From NCBI GenBank assembly GCA_021783855.1, contig JAJXTL010000164.1, positions 1 to 5,963 of the forward strand: a DNA stretch of 5,963 nucleotides, in the 5' to 3' direction. Each line of letters begins with the position of its first letter. The stretch's first letter is position 1. Below are positions 1 through 5,731 of the stretch, piece by piece. This stretch comes from Pseudomonadota bacterium. GTDB taxonomy: Bacteria; Pseudomonadota; Gammaproteobacteria; Burkholderiales; Gallionellaceae. Both the position numbers and the translations under genes were made by a program. The notes under the pieces were generated by a model. It was not told the DNA's origin. It searched no databases and was given only the letters and a program-made list of their open reading frames with translations.

Positions 1-210
1 ACCGATGGCCGACACGCGGATTTGCTGCGTCTGCCGGCTGACGGCAAGTCCCCGGCTTCAGTGCAGACCATCGCCCTGCTGGCTTCCGGCGAGCAGGGCG
101 CGGCGGCAACGCCTGCCGGGCTAGTCGGGGCGCGTATTGCCTGCGCCAGTCCGGATGTGCTCAACCGCCTGGCCGGCGGCACGTCATATAACATTTCCGG
201 AGTGCACTAA
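1..210 (+). CDS. C-terminal end of a probable RND efflux periplasmic adaptor (partial)
   Basis: The frame is open from the first base of the window and ends at TAA 208-210, giving the last 69 residues of a protein whose start lies outside. The TTG at 22 is an internal Leu codon, not a credible start. The visible part is Ala/Gly/Leu-rich, with a run resembling the beta-strand C-terminal (membrane-proximal) domain of HlyD-type adaptors (VQTIALLASGEQG, then a Gly-Leu-containing strand). No transmembrane helix is visible. The RND permease starts only 3 bp after the stop, the usual adaptor-permease order. In such systems the adaptor is a periplasmic, often lipid-anchored protein bridging the inner-membrane pump and an outer-membrane channel. 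The family call rests more on this context than on a diagnostic motif, because the lipoyl and hairpin domains lie upstream of the window. It could be another operon member. Confidence 0.65.
   Translation, partial: TDGRHADLLRLPADGKSPASVQTIALLASGEQGAAATPAGLVGARIACASPDVLNRLAGGTSYNISGVH
199..202 (+). promoter_or_regulatory. Ribosome binding site of the RND permease, inside the adaptor gene
   Basis: GGAG lies 11 nt before the ATG at 214, within the last codons of the upstream gene. The 3-bp gap between the stop at 208-210 and the ATG, with the Shine-Dalgarno inside the preceding gene, suggests translational coupling of adaptor and permease. Confidence 0.5.
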
Positions 211-213
211 GCC

Positions 214-3200
214 ATGTTTGAATTCTTTTATAAACGTCCTCTGGCAATGGGTATCATCCTGGTAATCGGTTCACTGCTAGGCGTGATCGGCTATAACAGC
301 ATGCCGCGCAACATGTATCCCGACCTGGACCGACCCTCCGTGACCGTGATCACCCAGCTGCCGGGCGCCTCTGCACTGAGCGTGGCGCAACGCGTTACCC
401 GTCCTATTGAGAAACAGCTCTACACTCTCTCGGGCGTGCGCGATGTACAGAGCGTCAACAAGAACGAGGTCTCCATCGTCACTGCCGAGTTTGAGTACAC
501 CAAGGGGCTGGATCGTGCACTGCTCGATGTGAGCAACGCGCTCACTCAGGCGCGCGCGGAGATGCCGCCTGAGGCGAGCCCGTCCAGCGAATACGCCATA
601 GGTGAGTTCATCAGCCCGGTACTGACAATCGCGCTAAGCCCGAAACCGGGCAGTGGGCTGACGCAGGCGCAGGTGCGCCTGCTTGCCGAGAATGACATCC
701 GCACCGCGTTCCTGACCCAACCTGAAGTCGCCAATGTGGATATTTTCGGCGGCTACCAGCCGGCTGTGCGGGTGGATTTCGACCCGCTCAAACTGGCGCG
801 CTATCACATCGACCCGGCGACGCTGCAGGGGCTGATCGCACGCATCGATCGCGACTACCCGGTGGGCACCGAACAGGGAGCGGGCCGCATCCTGACGCTG
901 ACGATCTATAACGAGCGCGACAGCGTGGACGCGCTGCGTGCGCTGCCACTGTCCGGCGGATTGACCCTGGGTGATGTGGCCAGCGTCAGCCTGACTTCGG
1001 CGGAACGCTACTCGGCTTTCCACAGCAAAGATGGCGCGGCGATTGCGGTAGCCATTCAGCGCGCGCCGGGCGGCAGCGTGCAGAACACCATCGACGGCGC
1101 AATGAAGATACTGCCCGGCCTGAAAGCGCGTTTCCCCAACATCCGCTTCAGCACTGCCGATACCCAGGGGCCGCTGATCGAGACTTCAAACAGCAACATG
1201 ATCGAAGCATTGCGCGACGCGGTGGTGTTCGTGGCGCTGGTGATGCTGCTGTTCCTTGCCAACTGGCGCGCGGTGGCCACCACACTGATCACCATTCCGG
1301 TGGTGTTCCTGCTCACGCTCGCCGTGCTGTGGCTCAGCGGCAAGGAGCTCAATGTACCGGTGATGACCGGCATCATTCTGGCACTTGGCATGCTGGTGGA
1401 TGATGCCGTCGTGGTGCTGGAAAACATCGAACGCCACCTGAGTGAACTGCACGAAGATGCGCAGACTGCCATCCGCACCGGAACGCAGGAAGTGTTGTTC
1501 CCGATGTTCGTCGGCACCATAGCCACTGCGGTGGTGATCGCCCCGCTGATGTTTATCGGCGGTTTTCCACAACAGATATTCAGGCATCTGATTTTTCCGG
1601 TGCTGATTGCGGTGTTCGTGTCATATTTCGTGGCCATTACCCTGATTCCGCGCATTTCGTTGTTCTGGTACCGCAACGGACTACCGCCCAAGAATCGCTG
1701 GGAACAGGCTATCGAGCGCGGCTATCACCGTTTCATCGGGCCGGGTGCAACGCTCTATACTCGGTTGCTGCGCTTTGCTTTCGGCGGGCGCGCCGTGAGG
1801 CGCGTGATCTTCCTGTTACCCACGCTCGCGCTGCTGGTATTCACTGCCCGCACCGTGCTGCCGCTGATCGGTCGTGAGGCCATGCCGCCGATGGATACCG
1901 GGATCGTGCGCGTGCATGTCAAGTTCGGCGGCAACATCACCGTGCAGGAAGCCGATGCACGCTTGAAACCCTTCGAAAGCTCGCTCGATCACGATGCGCG
2001 GTTGACCCGCTGGGATGTCGCTTACGGTTCCGAACCGGGGGTGCTGTCGCTGGGCTCCGGCCAGTTGCCGGGCGAGGCAAGCTACACGCTGACTTACGTC
2101 GATCACTTGCACCGCAAGGAATCCAGCTGGCAGATCGAGTCTGATCTGCGCACGGCTTTGCACCGGATTCCGGGCGTGGTGTTGGCCGATGTCTATGACT
2201 ACGGGGCTACCGCACTGTCCAGCATCAAGGCGCCGGTGGATATTTTGCTGCGCGCAGAAGACTGGCGGTTGCTGCCCGATGCGGCACATAAGGCGCGCGA
2301 GGCCATGTTGAAGGTACCGGGTTTTACCTCGGTGTCCACCACCTGGGATCGCGACAGCGAGGAAGCGGTACTGCAATTCGACGATGCCAGGCTGCGCACG
2401 CTGGGCGTGACAGCTGACCAGATCACCGCGCAACTGCCGCTCAAAGGTTTGCCGGCTGCGGCGTTCAGTCGTCTGCCCAGCATGGGCAGCATTCCGGTGC
2501 GCTTGTATTTCGACACGCCCTACCGTGAAAATCCGCAGGCATTGATGAACCTGCCTATCCGTCTGCCCGACGGTCACAGCACCACGCTGGGCGATGTCGC
2601 TCATCTCGTGCTGCAGCCTGCCACGGCGGAAATTACCACTGACGGTATACGCTACAGCCTGGATGTATACGGCTTTCGCAGCCTGGTGCCGGTCAGCTTC
2701 CTCAGCGGGGGCGCGATGAGCGCGGTTCAGAAAGTGCTGCCGCCCGGTGTGAGTGTCGAGGATTTTGGCGACTTTGCCAGTGCCCAGGAGTCGAGCAAAC
2801 TGATGGTGCGGGGACTGGGGCTGGGCATGTTGTTGCTGTTCGGCGTACTGGTGCCGGCCTATGGCAGCGTCGGGTTAGCCGTGCTGTCCATCCTGATTCT
2901 GCCGCTTTCGGCAATCGGCGCAATGTGGGGGCTGCTGGCTTTCGGCAAGGCCATGGCCTTGCCGGCCATACTCGGCACCGTGTTGCTGTTCTCCATCATC
3001 ATCAAGAACTCGATCCTGATGGTGGATTTTATCCAGGAGCGCACGCGTGAAGGCCATGATGCCTACACCGCCGCCGAAGACACGATACGCCTGCGTTTCC
3101 GGCCGATTCTGATGACCGCGCTGGCCAGCATCGCCGGCATGGTGCCGATCGCCATGCAGCGTGCAATCGGCCTGGAGCGCCTGTCGCCGCTGGCAGACGC

Positions 3201-3291
3201 TGCGATCGGCGGACTGCTGATCGGCACCTTCCTGAGCCTGTTCTACCTGCCCATGTTCTACGTTTGGGTGACGGGAAAAAGAAAAGCCTGA
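214..3291 (+). CDS. RND-family efflux transporter permease subunit (AcrB-like)
   Basis: A 1025-residue inner-membrane drug/proton antiporter, close to the usual 1030-1050 aa of the HAE1-type RND family. The N-terminus MFEFFYKRPLAMG leads into TM1 (about 11-28), followed by a large periplasmic loop (about 30-335) opening with the conserved MYPDLDRP region. TM2-TM6 lie at about 337-352, 357-375, 384-405, 429-450 and 459-480, and TM7 at about 531-552. A second periplasmic loop spans about 553-862, and TM8-TM12 about 865-1020. The duplicated layout is complete. Proton-relay residues are present: D396 and D397 in TM4 (GMLVDDAVVVLENIERHL), K931 in TM10 (IIKNSILMVDF), and R961 and T968 before and in TM11, apparently matching AcrB D407, D408, K940, R971 and T978. 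It should work as a trimer with the adaptor encoded just upstream. No outer-membrane factor gene follows, so the channel is encoded elsewhere or upstream. Substrate cannot be read from the sequence. The second periplasmic loop is less typical than the membrane core, so I assign no named pump. Confidence 0.95.
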   Translation: MFEFFYKRPLAMGIILVIGSLLGVIGYNSMPRNMYPDLDRPSVTVITQLPGASALSVAQRVTRPIEKQLYTLSGVRDVQSVNKNEVSIVTAEFEYTKGLDRALLDVSNALTQARAEMPPEASPSSEYAIGEFISPVLTIALSPKPGSGLTQAQVRLLAENDIRTAFLTQPEVANVDIFGGYQPAVRVDFDPLKLARYHIDPATLQGLIARIDRDYPVGTEQGAGRILTLTIYNERDSVDALRALPLSGGLTLGDVASVSLTSAERYSAFHSKDGAAIAVAIQRAPGGSVQNTIDGAMKILPGLKARFPNIRFSTADTQGPLIETSNSNMIEALRDAVVFVALVMLLFLANWRAVATTLITIPVVFLLTLAVLWLSGKELNVPVMTGIILALGMLVDDAVVVLENIERHLSELHEDAQTAIRTGTQEVLFPMFVGTIATAVVIAPLMFIGGFPQQIFRHLIFPVLIAVFVSYFVAITLIPRISLFWYRNGLPPKNRWEQAIERGYHRFIGPGATLYTRLLRFAFGGRAVRRVIFLLPTLALLVFTARTVLPLIGREAMPPMDTGIVRVHVKFGGNITVQEADARLKPFESSLDHDARLTRWDVAYGSEPGVLSLGSGQLPGEASYTLTYVDHLHRKESSWQIESDLRTALHRIPGVVLADVYDYGATALSSIKAPVDILLRAEDWRLLPDAAHKAREAMLKVPGFTSVSTTWDRDSEEAVLQFDDARLRTLGVTADQITAQLPLKGLPAAAFSRLPSMGSIPVRLYFDTPYRENPQALMNLPIRLPDGHSTTLGDVAHLVLQPATAEITTDGIRYSLDVYGFRSLVPVSFLSGGAMSAVQKVLPPGVSVEDFGDFASAQESSKLMVRGLGLGMLLLFGVLVPAYGSVGLAVLSILILPLSAIGAMWGLLAFGKAMALPAILGTVLLFSIIIKNSILMVDFIQERTREGHDAYTAAEDTIRLRFRPILMTALASIAGMVPIAMQRAIGLERLSPLADAAIGGLLIGTFLSLFYLPMFYVWVTGKRKA

Positions 3292-3354
3292 TTAAAGGTT
3301 TAGCGGCCCGTCTGACTTCGTTTAACGTGAAACTCGCACAGCGACGAACCGTAT

Positions 3355-3375
3355 CCCTCGCCCTCCGGGAGAGGG
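3355..3375. repeat. REP-like intergenic hairpin
   Basis: CCCTCGCCC pairs with GGGAGAGGG around a TCC loop. This gives a nine-position stem with one G-A mismatch, followed by GGGGGAACGGGGGTGAG. It resembles the widespread proteobacterial intergenic repeat of the form CCCTCTCCC...GGGAGAGGG...GGGGTGAGGG, recognised from memory. It has no T-tract, so it is not a standard intrinsic terminator, though such elements can stabilise the 3' end of the upstream pump mRNA. Confidence 0.5.
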
Positions 3376-3399
3376 GGAACGGGGGTGAGTAAGGGGTTT

Positions 3400-3417
3400 C
3401 GCAGAGCATGCTCTGCG
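3400..3417. repeat. 18-bp perfect palindrome
   Basis: CGCAGAGCATGCTCTGCG is its own reverse complement, with no mismatch and no spacer. The flanking TTCGCA (3398-3403) and TGCGAA (3421-3426) form an alternative, wider pairing. It may be part of a composite REP/BIME-like element together with the hairpins on either side, or a dimeric protein-binding site. The sequence alone does not decide between these. Confidence 0.5.
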
Positions 3418-3428
3418 CCTTGCGAACG

Positions 3429-3447
3429 GTTTCAGCTCCGCTGAAAC
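3429..3447. repeat. 8-bp perfect stem, 3-nt loop hairpin
   Basis: GTTTCAGC pairs with GCTGAAAC around the loop TCC. It sits 12 bp after the 18-bp palindrome and just before the short hairpin CCCT-GCA-AGGG at 3451-3461. There is no T-tract. The close succession of stems is typical of dispersed palindromic elements. Confidence 0.5.
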
Positions 3448-3489
3448 GCGCCCTGCAAGGGAGGGAACGATCATGGCTGGTTTGCGAGT

Positions 3490-3508
3490 TATTGTCCACT
3501 GGACAATA
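3490..3508. promoter_or_regulatory. 19-bp operator-like palindrome
   Basis: TATTGTCCACTGGACAATA has perfect dyad symmetry: nine base pairs around a single central C at 3499. The AT-rich ends and odd-length centre are typical of binding sites for dimeric repressors such as TetR- or MarR-type proteins, but no regulator gene is in the window and I do not recognise the consensus. It overlaps TGGACA (3500-3505), a 5/6 match to a -35 hexamer, although no good -10 follows at 16-18 nt. It lies 217 bp upstream of the 199-aa gene. Confidence 0.45.
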
Positions 3509-3564
3509 TTCCTGCGAAAATCATTGCATTATTCAGGGTGGCATATTTGCCATGACCGTTAGGA

Positions 3565-3584
3565 GTCCGACAGGCTGTCAGGAC
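3565..3584 (+). other. Hairpin overlapping the terminator (possible anti-terminator)
   Basis: GTCC (3565-3568) plus GACA (3569-3572) pair with TGTC (3576-3579) and GGAC (3581-3584) around the loop GGC, leaving A3580 as a single bulge: eight base pairs in all. Its 3' arm includes bases 3578-3584, which form the 5' arm and loop of the downstream terminator stem, so the two structures exclude each other. Confidence 0.4.
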
Positions 3585-3597
3585 AACCTGATTTTTT
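3578..3597 (+). terminator. Candidate Rho-independent terminator
   Basis: TCAGG (3578-3582) pairs with CCTGA (3587-3591) around the tetraloop ACAA, directly followed by six T residues at 3592-3597. A G-T pair can extend the stem by one. The stem is short (5-6 bp) but the geometry is correct for the plus strand. It could end read-through from the pump operon or end a short transcript starting within the intergenic region. Confidence 0.45.
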
Positions 3598-3604
3598 CAT
3601 TTCA

Positions 3605-3628
3605 GCCGGTTCGACTTTCCGAACCGGC
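3605..3628. other. 9-bp GC-rich stem-loop with a competing partner
   Basis: GCCGGTTCG pairs perfectly with CGAACCGGC around the 6-nt loop ACTTTC. The 3' arm can instead form ACCGGC-ATT-GCCGGT at 3623-3637, a 6-bp stem with a 3-nt loop. Neither is followed by a T-tract on either strand, so these are not ordinary terminators. They may be RNA structure, a protein site or part of a dispersed repeat. Confidence 0.5.
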
Positions 3629-3680
3629 ATTGCCGGTAAATATCCGCAGTCATAAAACTCCTAACCCGGCAGATTGCCTC

Positions 3681-3686
3681 TATACT
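3681..3686 (+). promoter_or_regulatory. Possible -10 element for the 199-aa gene
   Basis: TATACT matches the sigma-70 -10 consensus at five of six positions and would place transcription start near 3692, about 33 nt before the ATG at 3725. There is no recognisable -35 hexamer 16-18 bp upstream and no TG extension, so an activator or another sigma factor would be needed if this is a promoter. Confidence 0.3.
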
Positions 3687-3724
3687 ACTCAGGTGCGCAC
3701 AGCCAGGTGCCCGGGGTACTCGTC

Positions 3725-4324
3725 ATGAACATTCGTCAAATTGTCGATCAGATCAGCGCACTCGAAGTTGAGTTGCAAAAAGCCATCGAAGATCAGGAAG
3801 GCCTTTTACGCTACCGGATAAAAGACAGGCGCGTCATTTTTGAACAAACCATCAAGGACGCGCACCAGCGCGTCAAGCTGGGCGTGTTTCGCTGGTTTCT
3901 GACCGTCCGTCCGCAAAACTTCATTACCATGCCCATCATCTACGGCATGATCGTCCCGCTGACCCTGTTCGATCTGTGTATCAGCTTCTATCAATTAAGC
4001 TGCTTTCCCATATACGGAATTGCCCGCGTGCGGCGCGCCGACTATATCGTGATGGATCACCAGCATCTGGCTTATCTCAACATCATCGAGAAAATCGACT
4101 GCATGTACTGCTCCTATGCCGTCGGCATGCTGGGCTATGCACGCGAAATTACGGCACGCACCGAACAATATTTCTGCCCGATCAAACACGCACGCAAAAT
4201 CTTAAACTCTCATTCACGCTACCAGCATTTCCTGGACTATGGGGATGCCGATAATTTTCATGTAAAAGTTGAAGAGTTTCGCACTGAACTCGCCGGGGAC
4301 GCCACAAGCAAGTCAGAAATTTGA
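3725..4324 (+). CDS. Conserved protein of unknown function with membrane-associated segment and cysteine motifs
   Basis: A 199-aa protein. Residues 1-50 are charged and likely helical or coiled-coil (MNIRQIVDQISALEVELQKA). Residues about 62-100 form a hydrophobic stretch (FITMPIIYGMIVPLTLFDLC and on) that may lie in or on the membrane. Residues about 101-175 form the best-conserved core: RVRRADYIVMD, then C126-M-Y-C129 in IEKIDCMYCSY, then EITARTEQYFCPIKHAR with C151 and H155. C85 and C93 lie in the hydrophobic part. I recognise the pattern (YCSY...ARTEQY.CPIKHAR) from hypothetical proteins in Proteobacteria but know no function. The CxxC plus Cys/His arrangement suggests metal, heme or redox chemistry, which is inference. 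The ATG at 3725 is chosen because the upstream extension from TTG 3674 would cover the possible -10. The ribosome site before it is weak (GGGG at 3713-3716). The hydrolase follows after 54 bp on the same strand and may be co-transcribed. Confidence 0.8.
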   Translation: MNIRQIVDQISALEVELQKAIEDQEGLLRYRIKDRRVIFEQTIKDAHQRVKLGVFRWFLTVRPQNFITMPIIYGMIVPLTLFDLCISFYQLSCFPIYGIARVRRADYIVMDHQHLAYLNIIEKIDCMYCSYAVGMLGYAREITARTEQYFCPIKHARKILNSHSRYQHFLDYGDADNFHVKVEEFRTELAGDATSKSEI

Positions 4325-4339
4325 AGTGTCGCCGTTTTT

Positions 4340-4353
4340 TTGATGTTGATCAA
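4340..4353. promoter_or_regulatory. Perfect FNR/ANR-type binding site
   Basis: TTGAT-GTTG-ATCAA matches the FNR/ANR consensus TTGAT-N4-ATCAA at all ten defined positions. It lies in the 54-bp gap between the 199-aa gene and the hydrolase, centred at 4346.5 and ending 25 bp before the hydrolase ATG. Ten fixed bases are expected about once per million positions by chance. Members of this family activate or repress in response to oxygen or nitric oxide. Being so close to the start codon, the site fits repression or road-blocking better than classical activation at -41.5, which would put the transcript start near 4388, inside the gene. Confidence 0.6.
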
Positions 4354-4365
4354 CGTCGAATTGCC

Positions 4366-4371
4366 AGGGAG
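4366..4371 (+). promoter_or_regulatory. Ribosome binding site deciding the hydrolase start
   Basis: AGGGAG stands 7 nt before the ATG at 4379. This strong, well-spaced site favours that ATG over the further-upstream in-frame ATG at 4340, which lies within the FNR-type box and has no ribosome site. Confidence 0.65.
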
Positions 4372-4378
4372 ATTTCAC

Positions 4379-5020
4379 ATGACTACCGTACATATTCCAG
4401 CCGGACTGATTGCCCTTGAAGGAGAGTTGCTTGTGCCGGCGAAGGCCTGCGGCGTGGTGCTTTTTGCCCACGGCAGCGGCAGCAGCCGACTCAGCCCGCG
4501 CAACAGCTATGTCGCCAAGGTTCTGCAACAACACGGCATCGGCACGTTGCTGTTCGATCTGCTGACGGCTGAAGAGGATCAGAATTACGCCACGCGTTTC
4601 GACATTGCACTGCTCGCGCGCCGTCTGCTTGCTGCGACGAGCTGGCTGCAGAACGAAGCAAAAAACCTGAGGCTGGGCTATTTCGGTGCCAGCACGGGGG
4701 CTGCCGCTGCATTGCTGGCTGCCGCAAAAATGAACGGTGACATTGACGCTGTGGTGTCGCGTGGCGGCAGACCCGATCTTGCCGGTGAAATCGCCCTGAG
4801 CCGTGTGACAGCGCCCACCTTGCTCATCGTTGGCAGTGAAGATCATGTGGTGATCGAATTGAATCAATTCGCCTATGAGCAGATGAACTGCGAGAAGCAG
4901 TTGATCCTGATACAGAATGCGACGCATTTGTTCGAAGAACCCGGCACGCTGCAACAAGCGGCACAAGGTGCCGCGGACTGGTTCGTCAGGCACTTCAAGC
5001 CCGTAGTCCGCAACTCATAA
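4379..5020 (+). CDS. Alpha/beta hydrolase, dienelactone-hydrolase-like
   Basis: A 213-aa cytoplasmic protein without signal peptide or membrane segment. It shows the alpha/beta-hydrolase order: an N-terminal beta-hairpin (VHIPAGLIALEGELLVP, 4-20), a strand leading to the oxyanion-hole region FAHGSGSSR (29-37), the nucleophile elbow G103-A-S105-T-G107 in LGYFGASTG, the acid D155 in LLIVGSEDHVV and the catalytic H183 in NATHLFEEPG. The complete Ser-Asp-His triad predicts an active esterase or hydrolase. A serine rather than cysteine nucleophile separates it from classical dienelactone hydrolases, so the substrate is unknown. The gene is convergent with the phosphoribosyltransferase, stop to stop with 12 bp between. 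The same two domains occur fused in mycobacterial proteins, suggesting shared function. A perfect FNR-type box precedes the gene. An internal GTG at 4433 has its own AAGGAG at 4419-4424 and would remove residues 1-18, but the conserved N-terminal hairpin supports 4379. Confidence 0.88.
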   Translation: MTTVHIPAGLIALEGELLVPAKACGVVLFAHGSGSSRLSPRNSYVAKVLQQHGIGTLLFDLLTAEEDQNYATRFDIALLARRLLAATSWLQNEAKNLRLGYFGASTGAAAALLAAAKMNGDIDAVVSRGGRPDLAGEIALSRVTAPTLLIVGSEDHVVIELNQFAYEQMNCEKQLILIQNATHLFEEPGTLQQAAQGAADWFVRHFKPVVRNS

Positions 5021-5032
5021 CAGATGACTCAG

Positions 5033-5653
5033 CTACTGCCTGAGCTGCGCGATCACTTCCTCATCGCTTACCTGATCGAAAGAACGGTAGAACTGACCGA
5101 CCGCATAAAAGACTTCTGGCGCCTCCAGGCAGACTACCTCATCGGCGTAGAGTGAAACTTTTTTCAGCGTATCGCGGGGCGCCACCGGCACCGCACAAAT
5201 CAGTTTTTTCGGGTGTTTGGCGCGCAGCGCATGAAGGGCAGCGATCATCGTCGAACCGGTTGCCAGTCCATCGTCCACCACGATGACGGTACGCCCTGCG
5301 GGGTTCAGAGCGGGACGGATCGGGGTATAACTGGCGCGCCGCTCGCGCATCACCTCCATCTGTGCGGCTTTCTCGGAGTCGATGTATTCCCGGCTTCCTC
5401 CCGCCTGCCTTGCGTAATCGGCAAGATAGGTCCAGCCGGTTTCGTCCACCGAACCGATGGCGAACTCCGGATTATCCGGGGCGCGCAGCTTACGCACCAG
5501 CACCACGTCCAGTTCGCCGTCCAGCGCTCGCGAAATAATTTTGGCCATCGGCACCGCACCGCGCGGAATCGCCAGCACCAACGGATGCCCGCCGCGATAA
5601 TGTTCGAGCACCTTTGCCAACTTGTTTGCAGCATCATCACGATCAAGAAACAT
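5033..5653 (-). CDS. Phosphoribosyltransferase-family protein
   Basis: A 206-aa cytoplasmic type I phosphoribosyltransferase-fold protein. The PRPP-binding loop is VIVVDDGLATGST at 123-135, with acidic pair D127-D128. An N-terminal LAIPRGAVP (27-35) supplies the early loop. The segment LVRKLRAPDNPEFAIGSVDE (52-71) is typical of the stand-alone branch of unknown substrate rather than of hypoxanthine, adenine or orotate enzymes. A flexible region at 83-115 would cover the active site. Which base or acceptor it uses, or whether it is regulatory, cannot be told. It runs from ATG (complement of 5651-5653) to TAG (complement of 5033-5035), with ribosome site AAGGGA at the complement of 5659-5664, 5 nt from the start. 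It converges on the hydrolase gene, and relatives are found next to or fused with such hydrolases. Its upstream region is unusually rich in dyads. Confidence 0.9.
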   Translation of the reverse strand: MFLDRDDAANKLAKVLEHYRGGHPLVLAIPRGAVPMAKIISRALDGELDVVLVRKLRAPDNPEFAIGSVDETGWTYLADYARQAGGSREYIDSEKAAQMEVMRERRASYTPIRPALNPAGRTVIVVDDGLATGSTMIAALHALRAKHPKKLICAVPVAPRDTLKKVSLYADEVVCLEAPEVFYAVGQFYRSFDQVSDEEVIAQLRQ

Positions 5654-5658
5654 GATAT

Positions 5659-5664
5659 TCCCTT
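5659..5664 (-). promoter_or_regulatory. Ribosome binding site of the phosphoribosyltransferase
   Basis: On the minus strand AAGGGA precedes the ATG by 5 nt (ATATC), confirming the start at 5653. The 12-bp dyad ATTGC-GA-GCAAT (5665-5676) abuts it upstream and could affect ribosome access or bind a regulator. Confidence 0.6.
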
Positions 5665-5731
5665 ATTGCGAGCAATCGTTCCAGACCGGCAATGGCCGGC
5701 GCATCAGGCAAGTCTCGAAAAGGCAAGCCAC

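Larger units (their letters stand above)
3292..3724. other. Non-coding, hairpin-dense intergenic region
   Basis: These 433 bp between the pump gene and the 199-aa gene contain no convincing coding sequence. The open frame from 3408 encodes a low-complexity, unlike-protein product and runs through several perfect palindromes. About ten dyads lie between 3355 and 3637, and the strongest are listed separately. Two weaker ones are CCCT-GCA-AGGG (3451-3461) and TGGCA-TATT-TGCCA (3539-3552). The first 60 bp after the pump stop show no obvious terminator. Confidence 0.8.

Noticed and set aside
1816..2604. Long minus-strand open frame of 262 codons inside the RND gene
   Set aside because: It is antisense to a fully convincing permease, and its composition (rich in Arg, Gln, His) is typical of the shadow frame of GC-rich coding sequence.
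3539..3552. TGGCA-TATT-TGCCA read as a sigma-54 -24/-12 promoter
   Set aside because: The GG and GC elements are 7 nt apart rather than the required 10. It is only a short dyad.
3408..3728. Plus-strand open frame of 106 codons in the intergenic region
   Set aside because: It crosses an 18-bp palindrome, an 8-bp hairpin, a terminator and a 9-bp stem, has no ribosome site, and its product looks like no protein family. It is better explained as non-coding DNA.
4294..4341. Possible terminator after the 199-aa gene: CGGGGAC with GTCGCCG, then T7
   Set aside because: The stem has a G-G mismatch in seven positions and a 27-nt loop. The T-run overlaps the FNR-type box. Too weak to call.
5028..5047. 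Small hairpins between the convergent stops (CTCAG/CTGAG or CAGCT/AGCTG)
   Set aside because: Each has only five pairs and no T-tract on either strand. Not a supportable bidirectional terminator.
5685..5694. ACCGGCAATG shared in inverted orientation with 3628-3637
   Set aside because: A 10-base match between two places in a 6-kb window is expected by chance.
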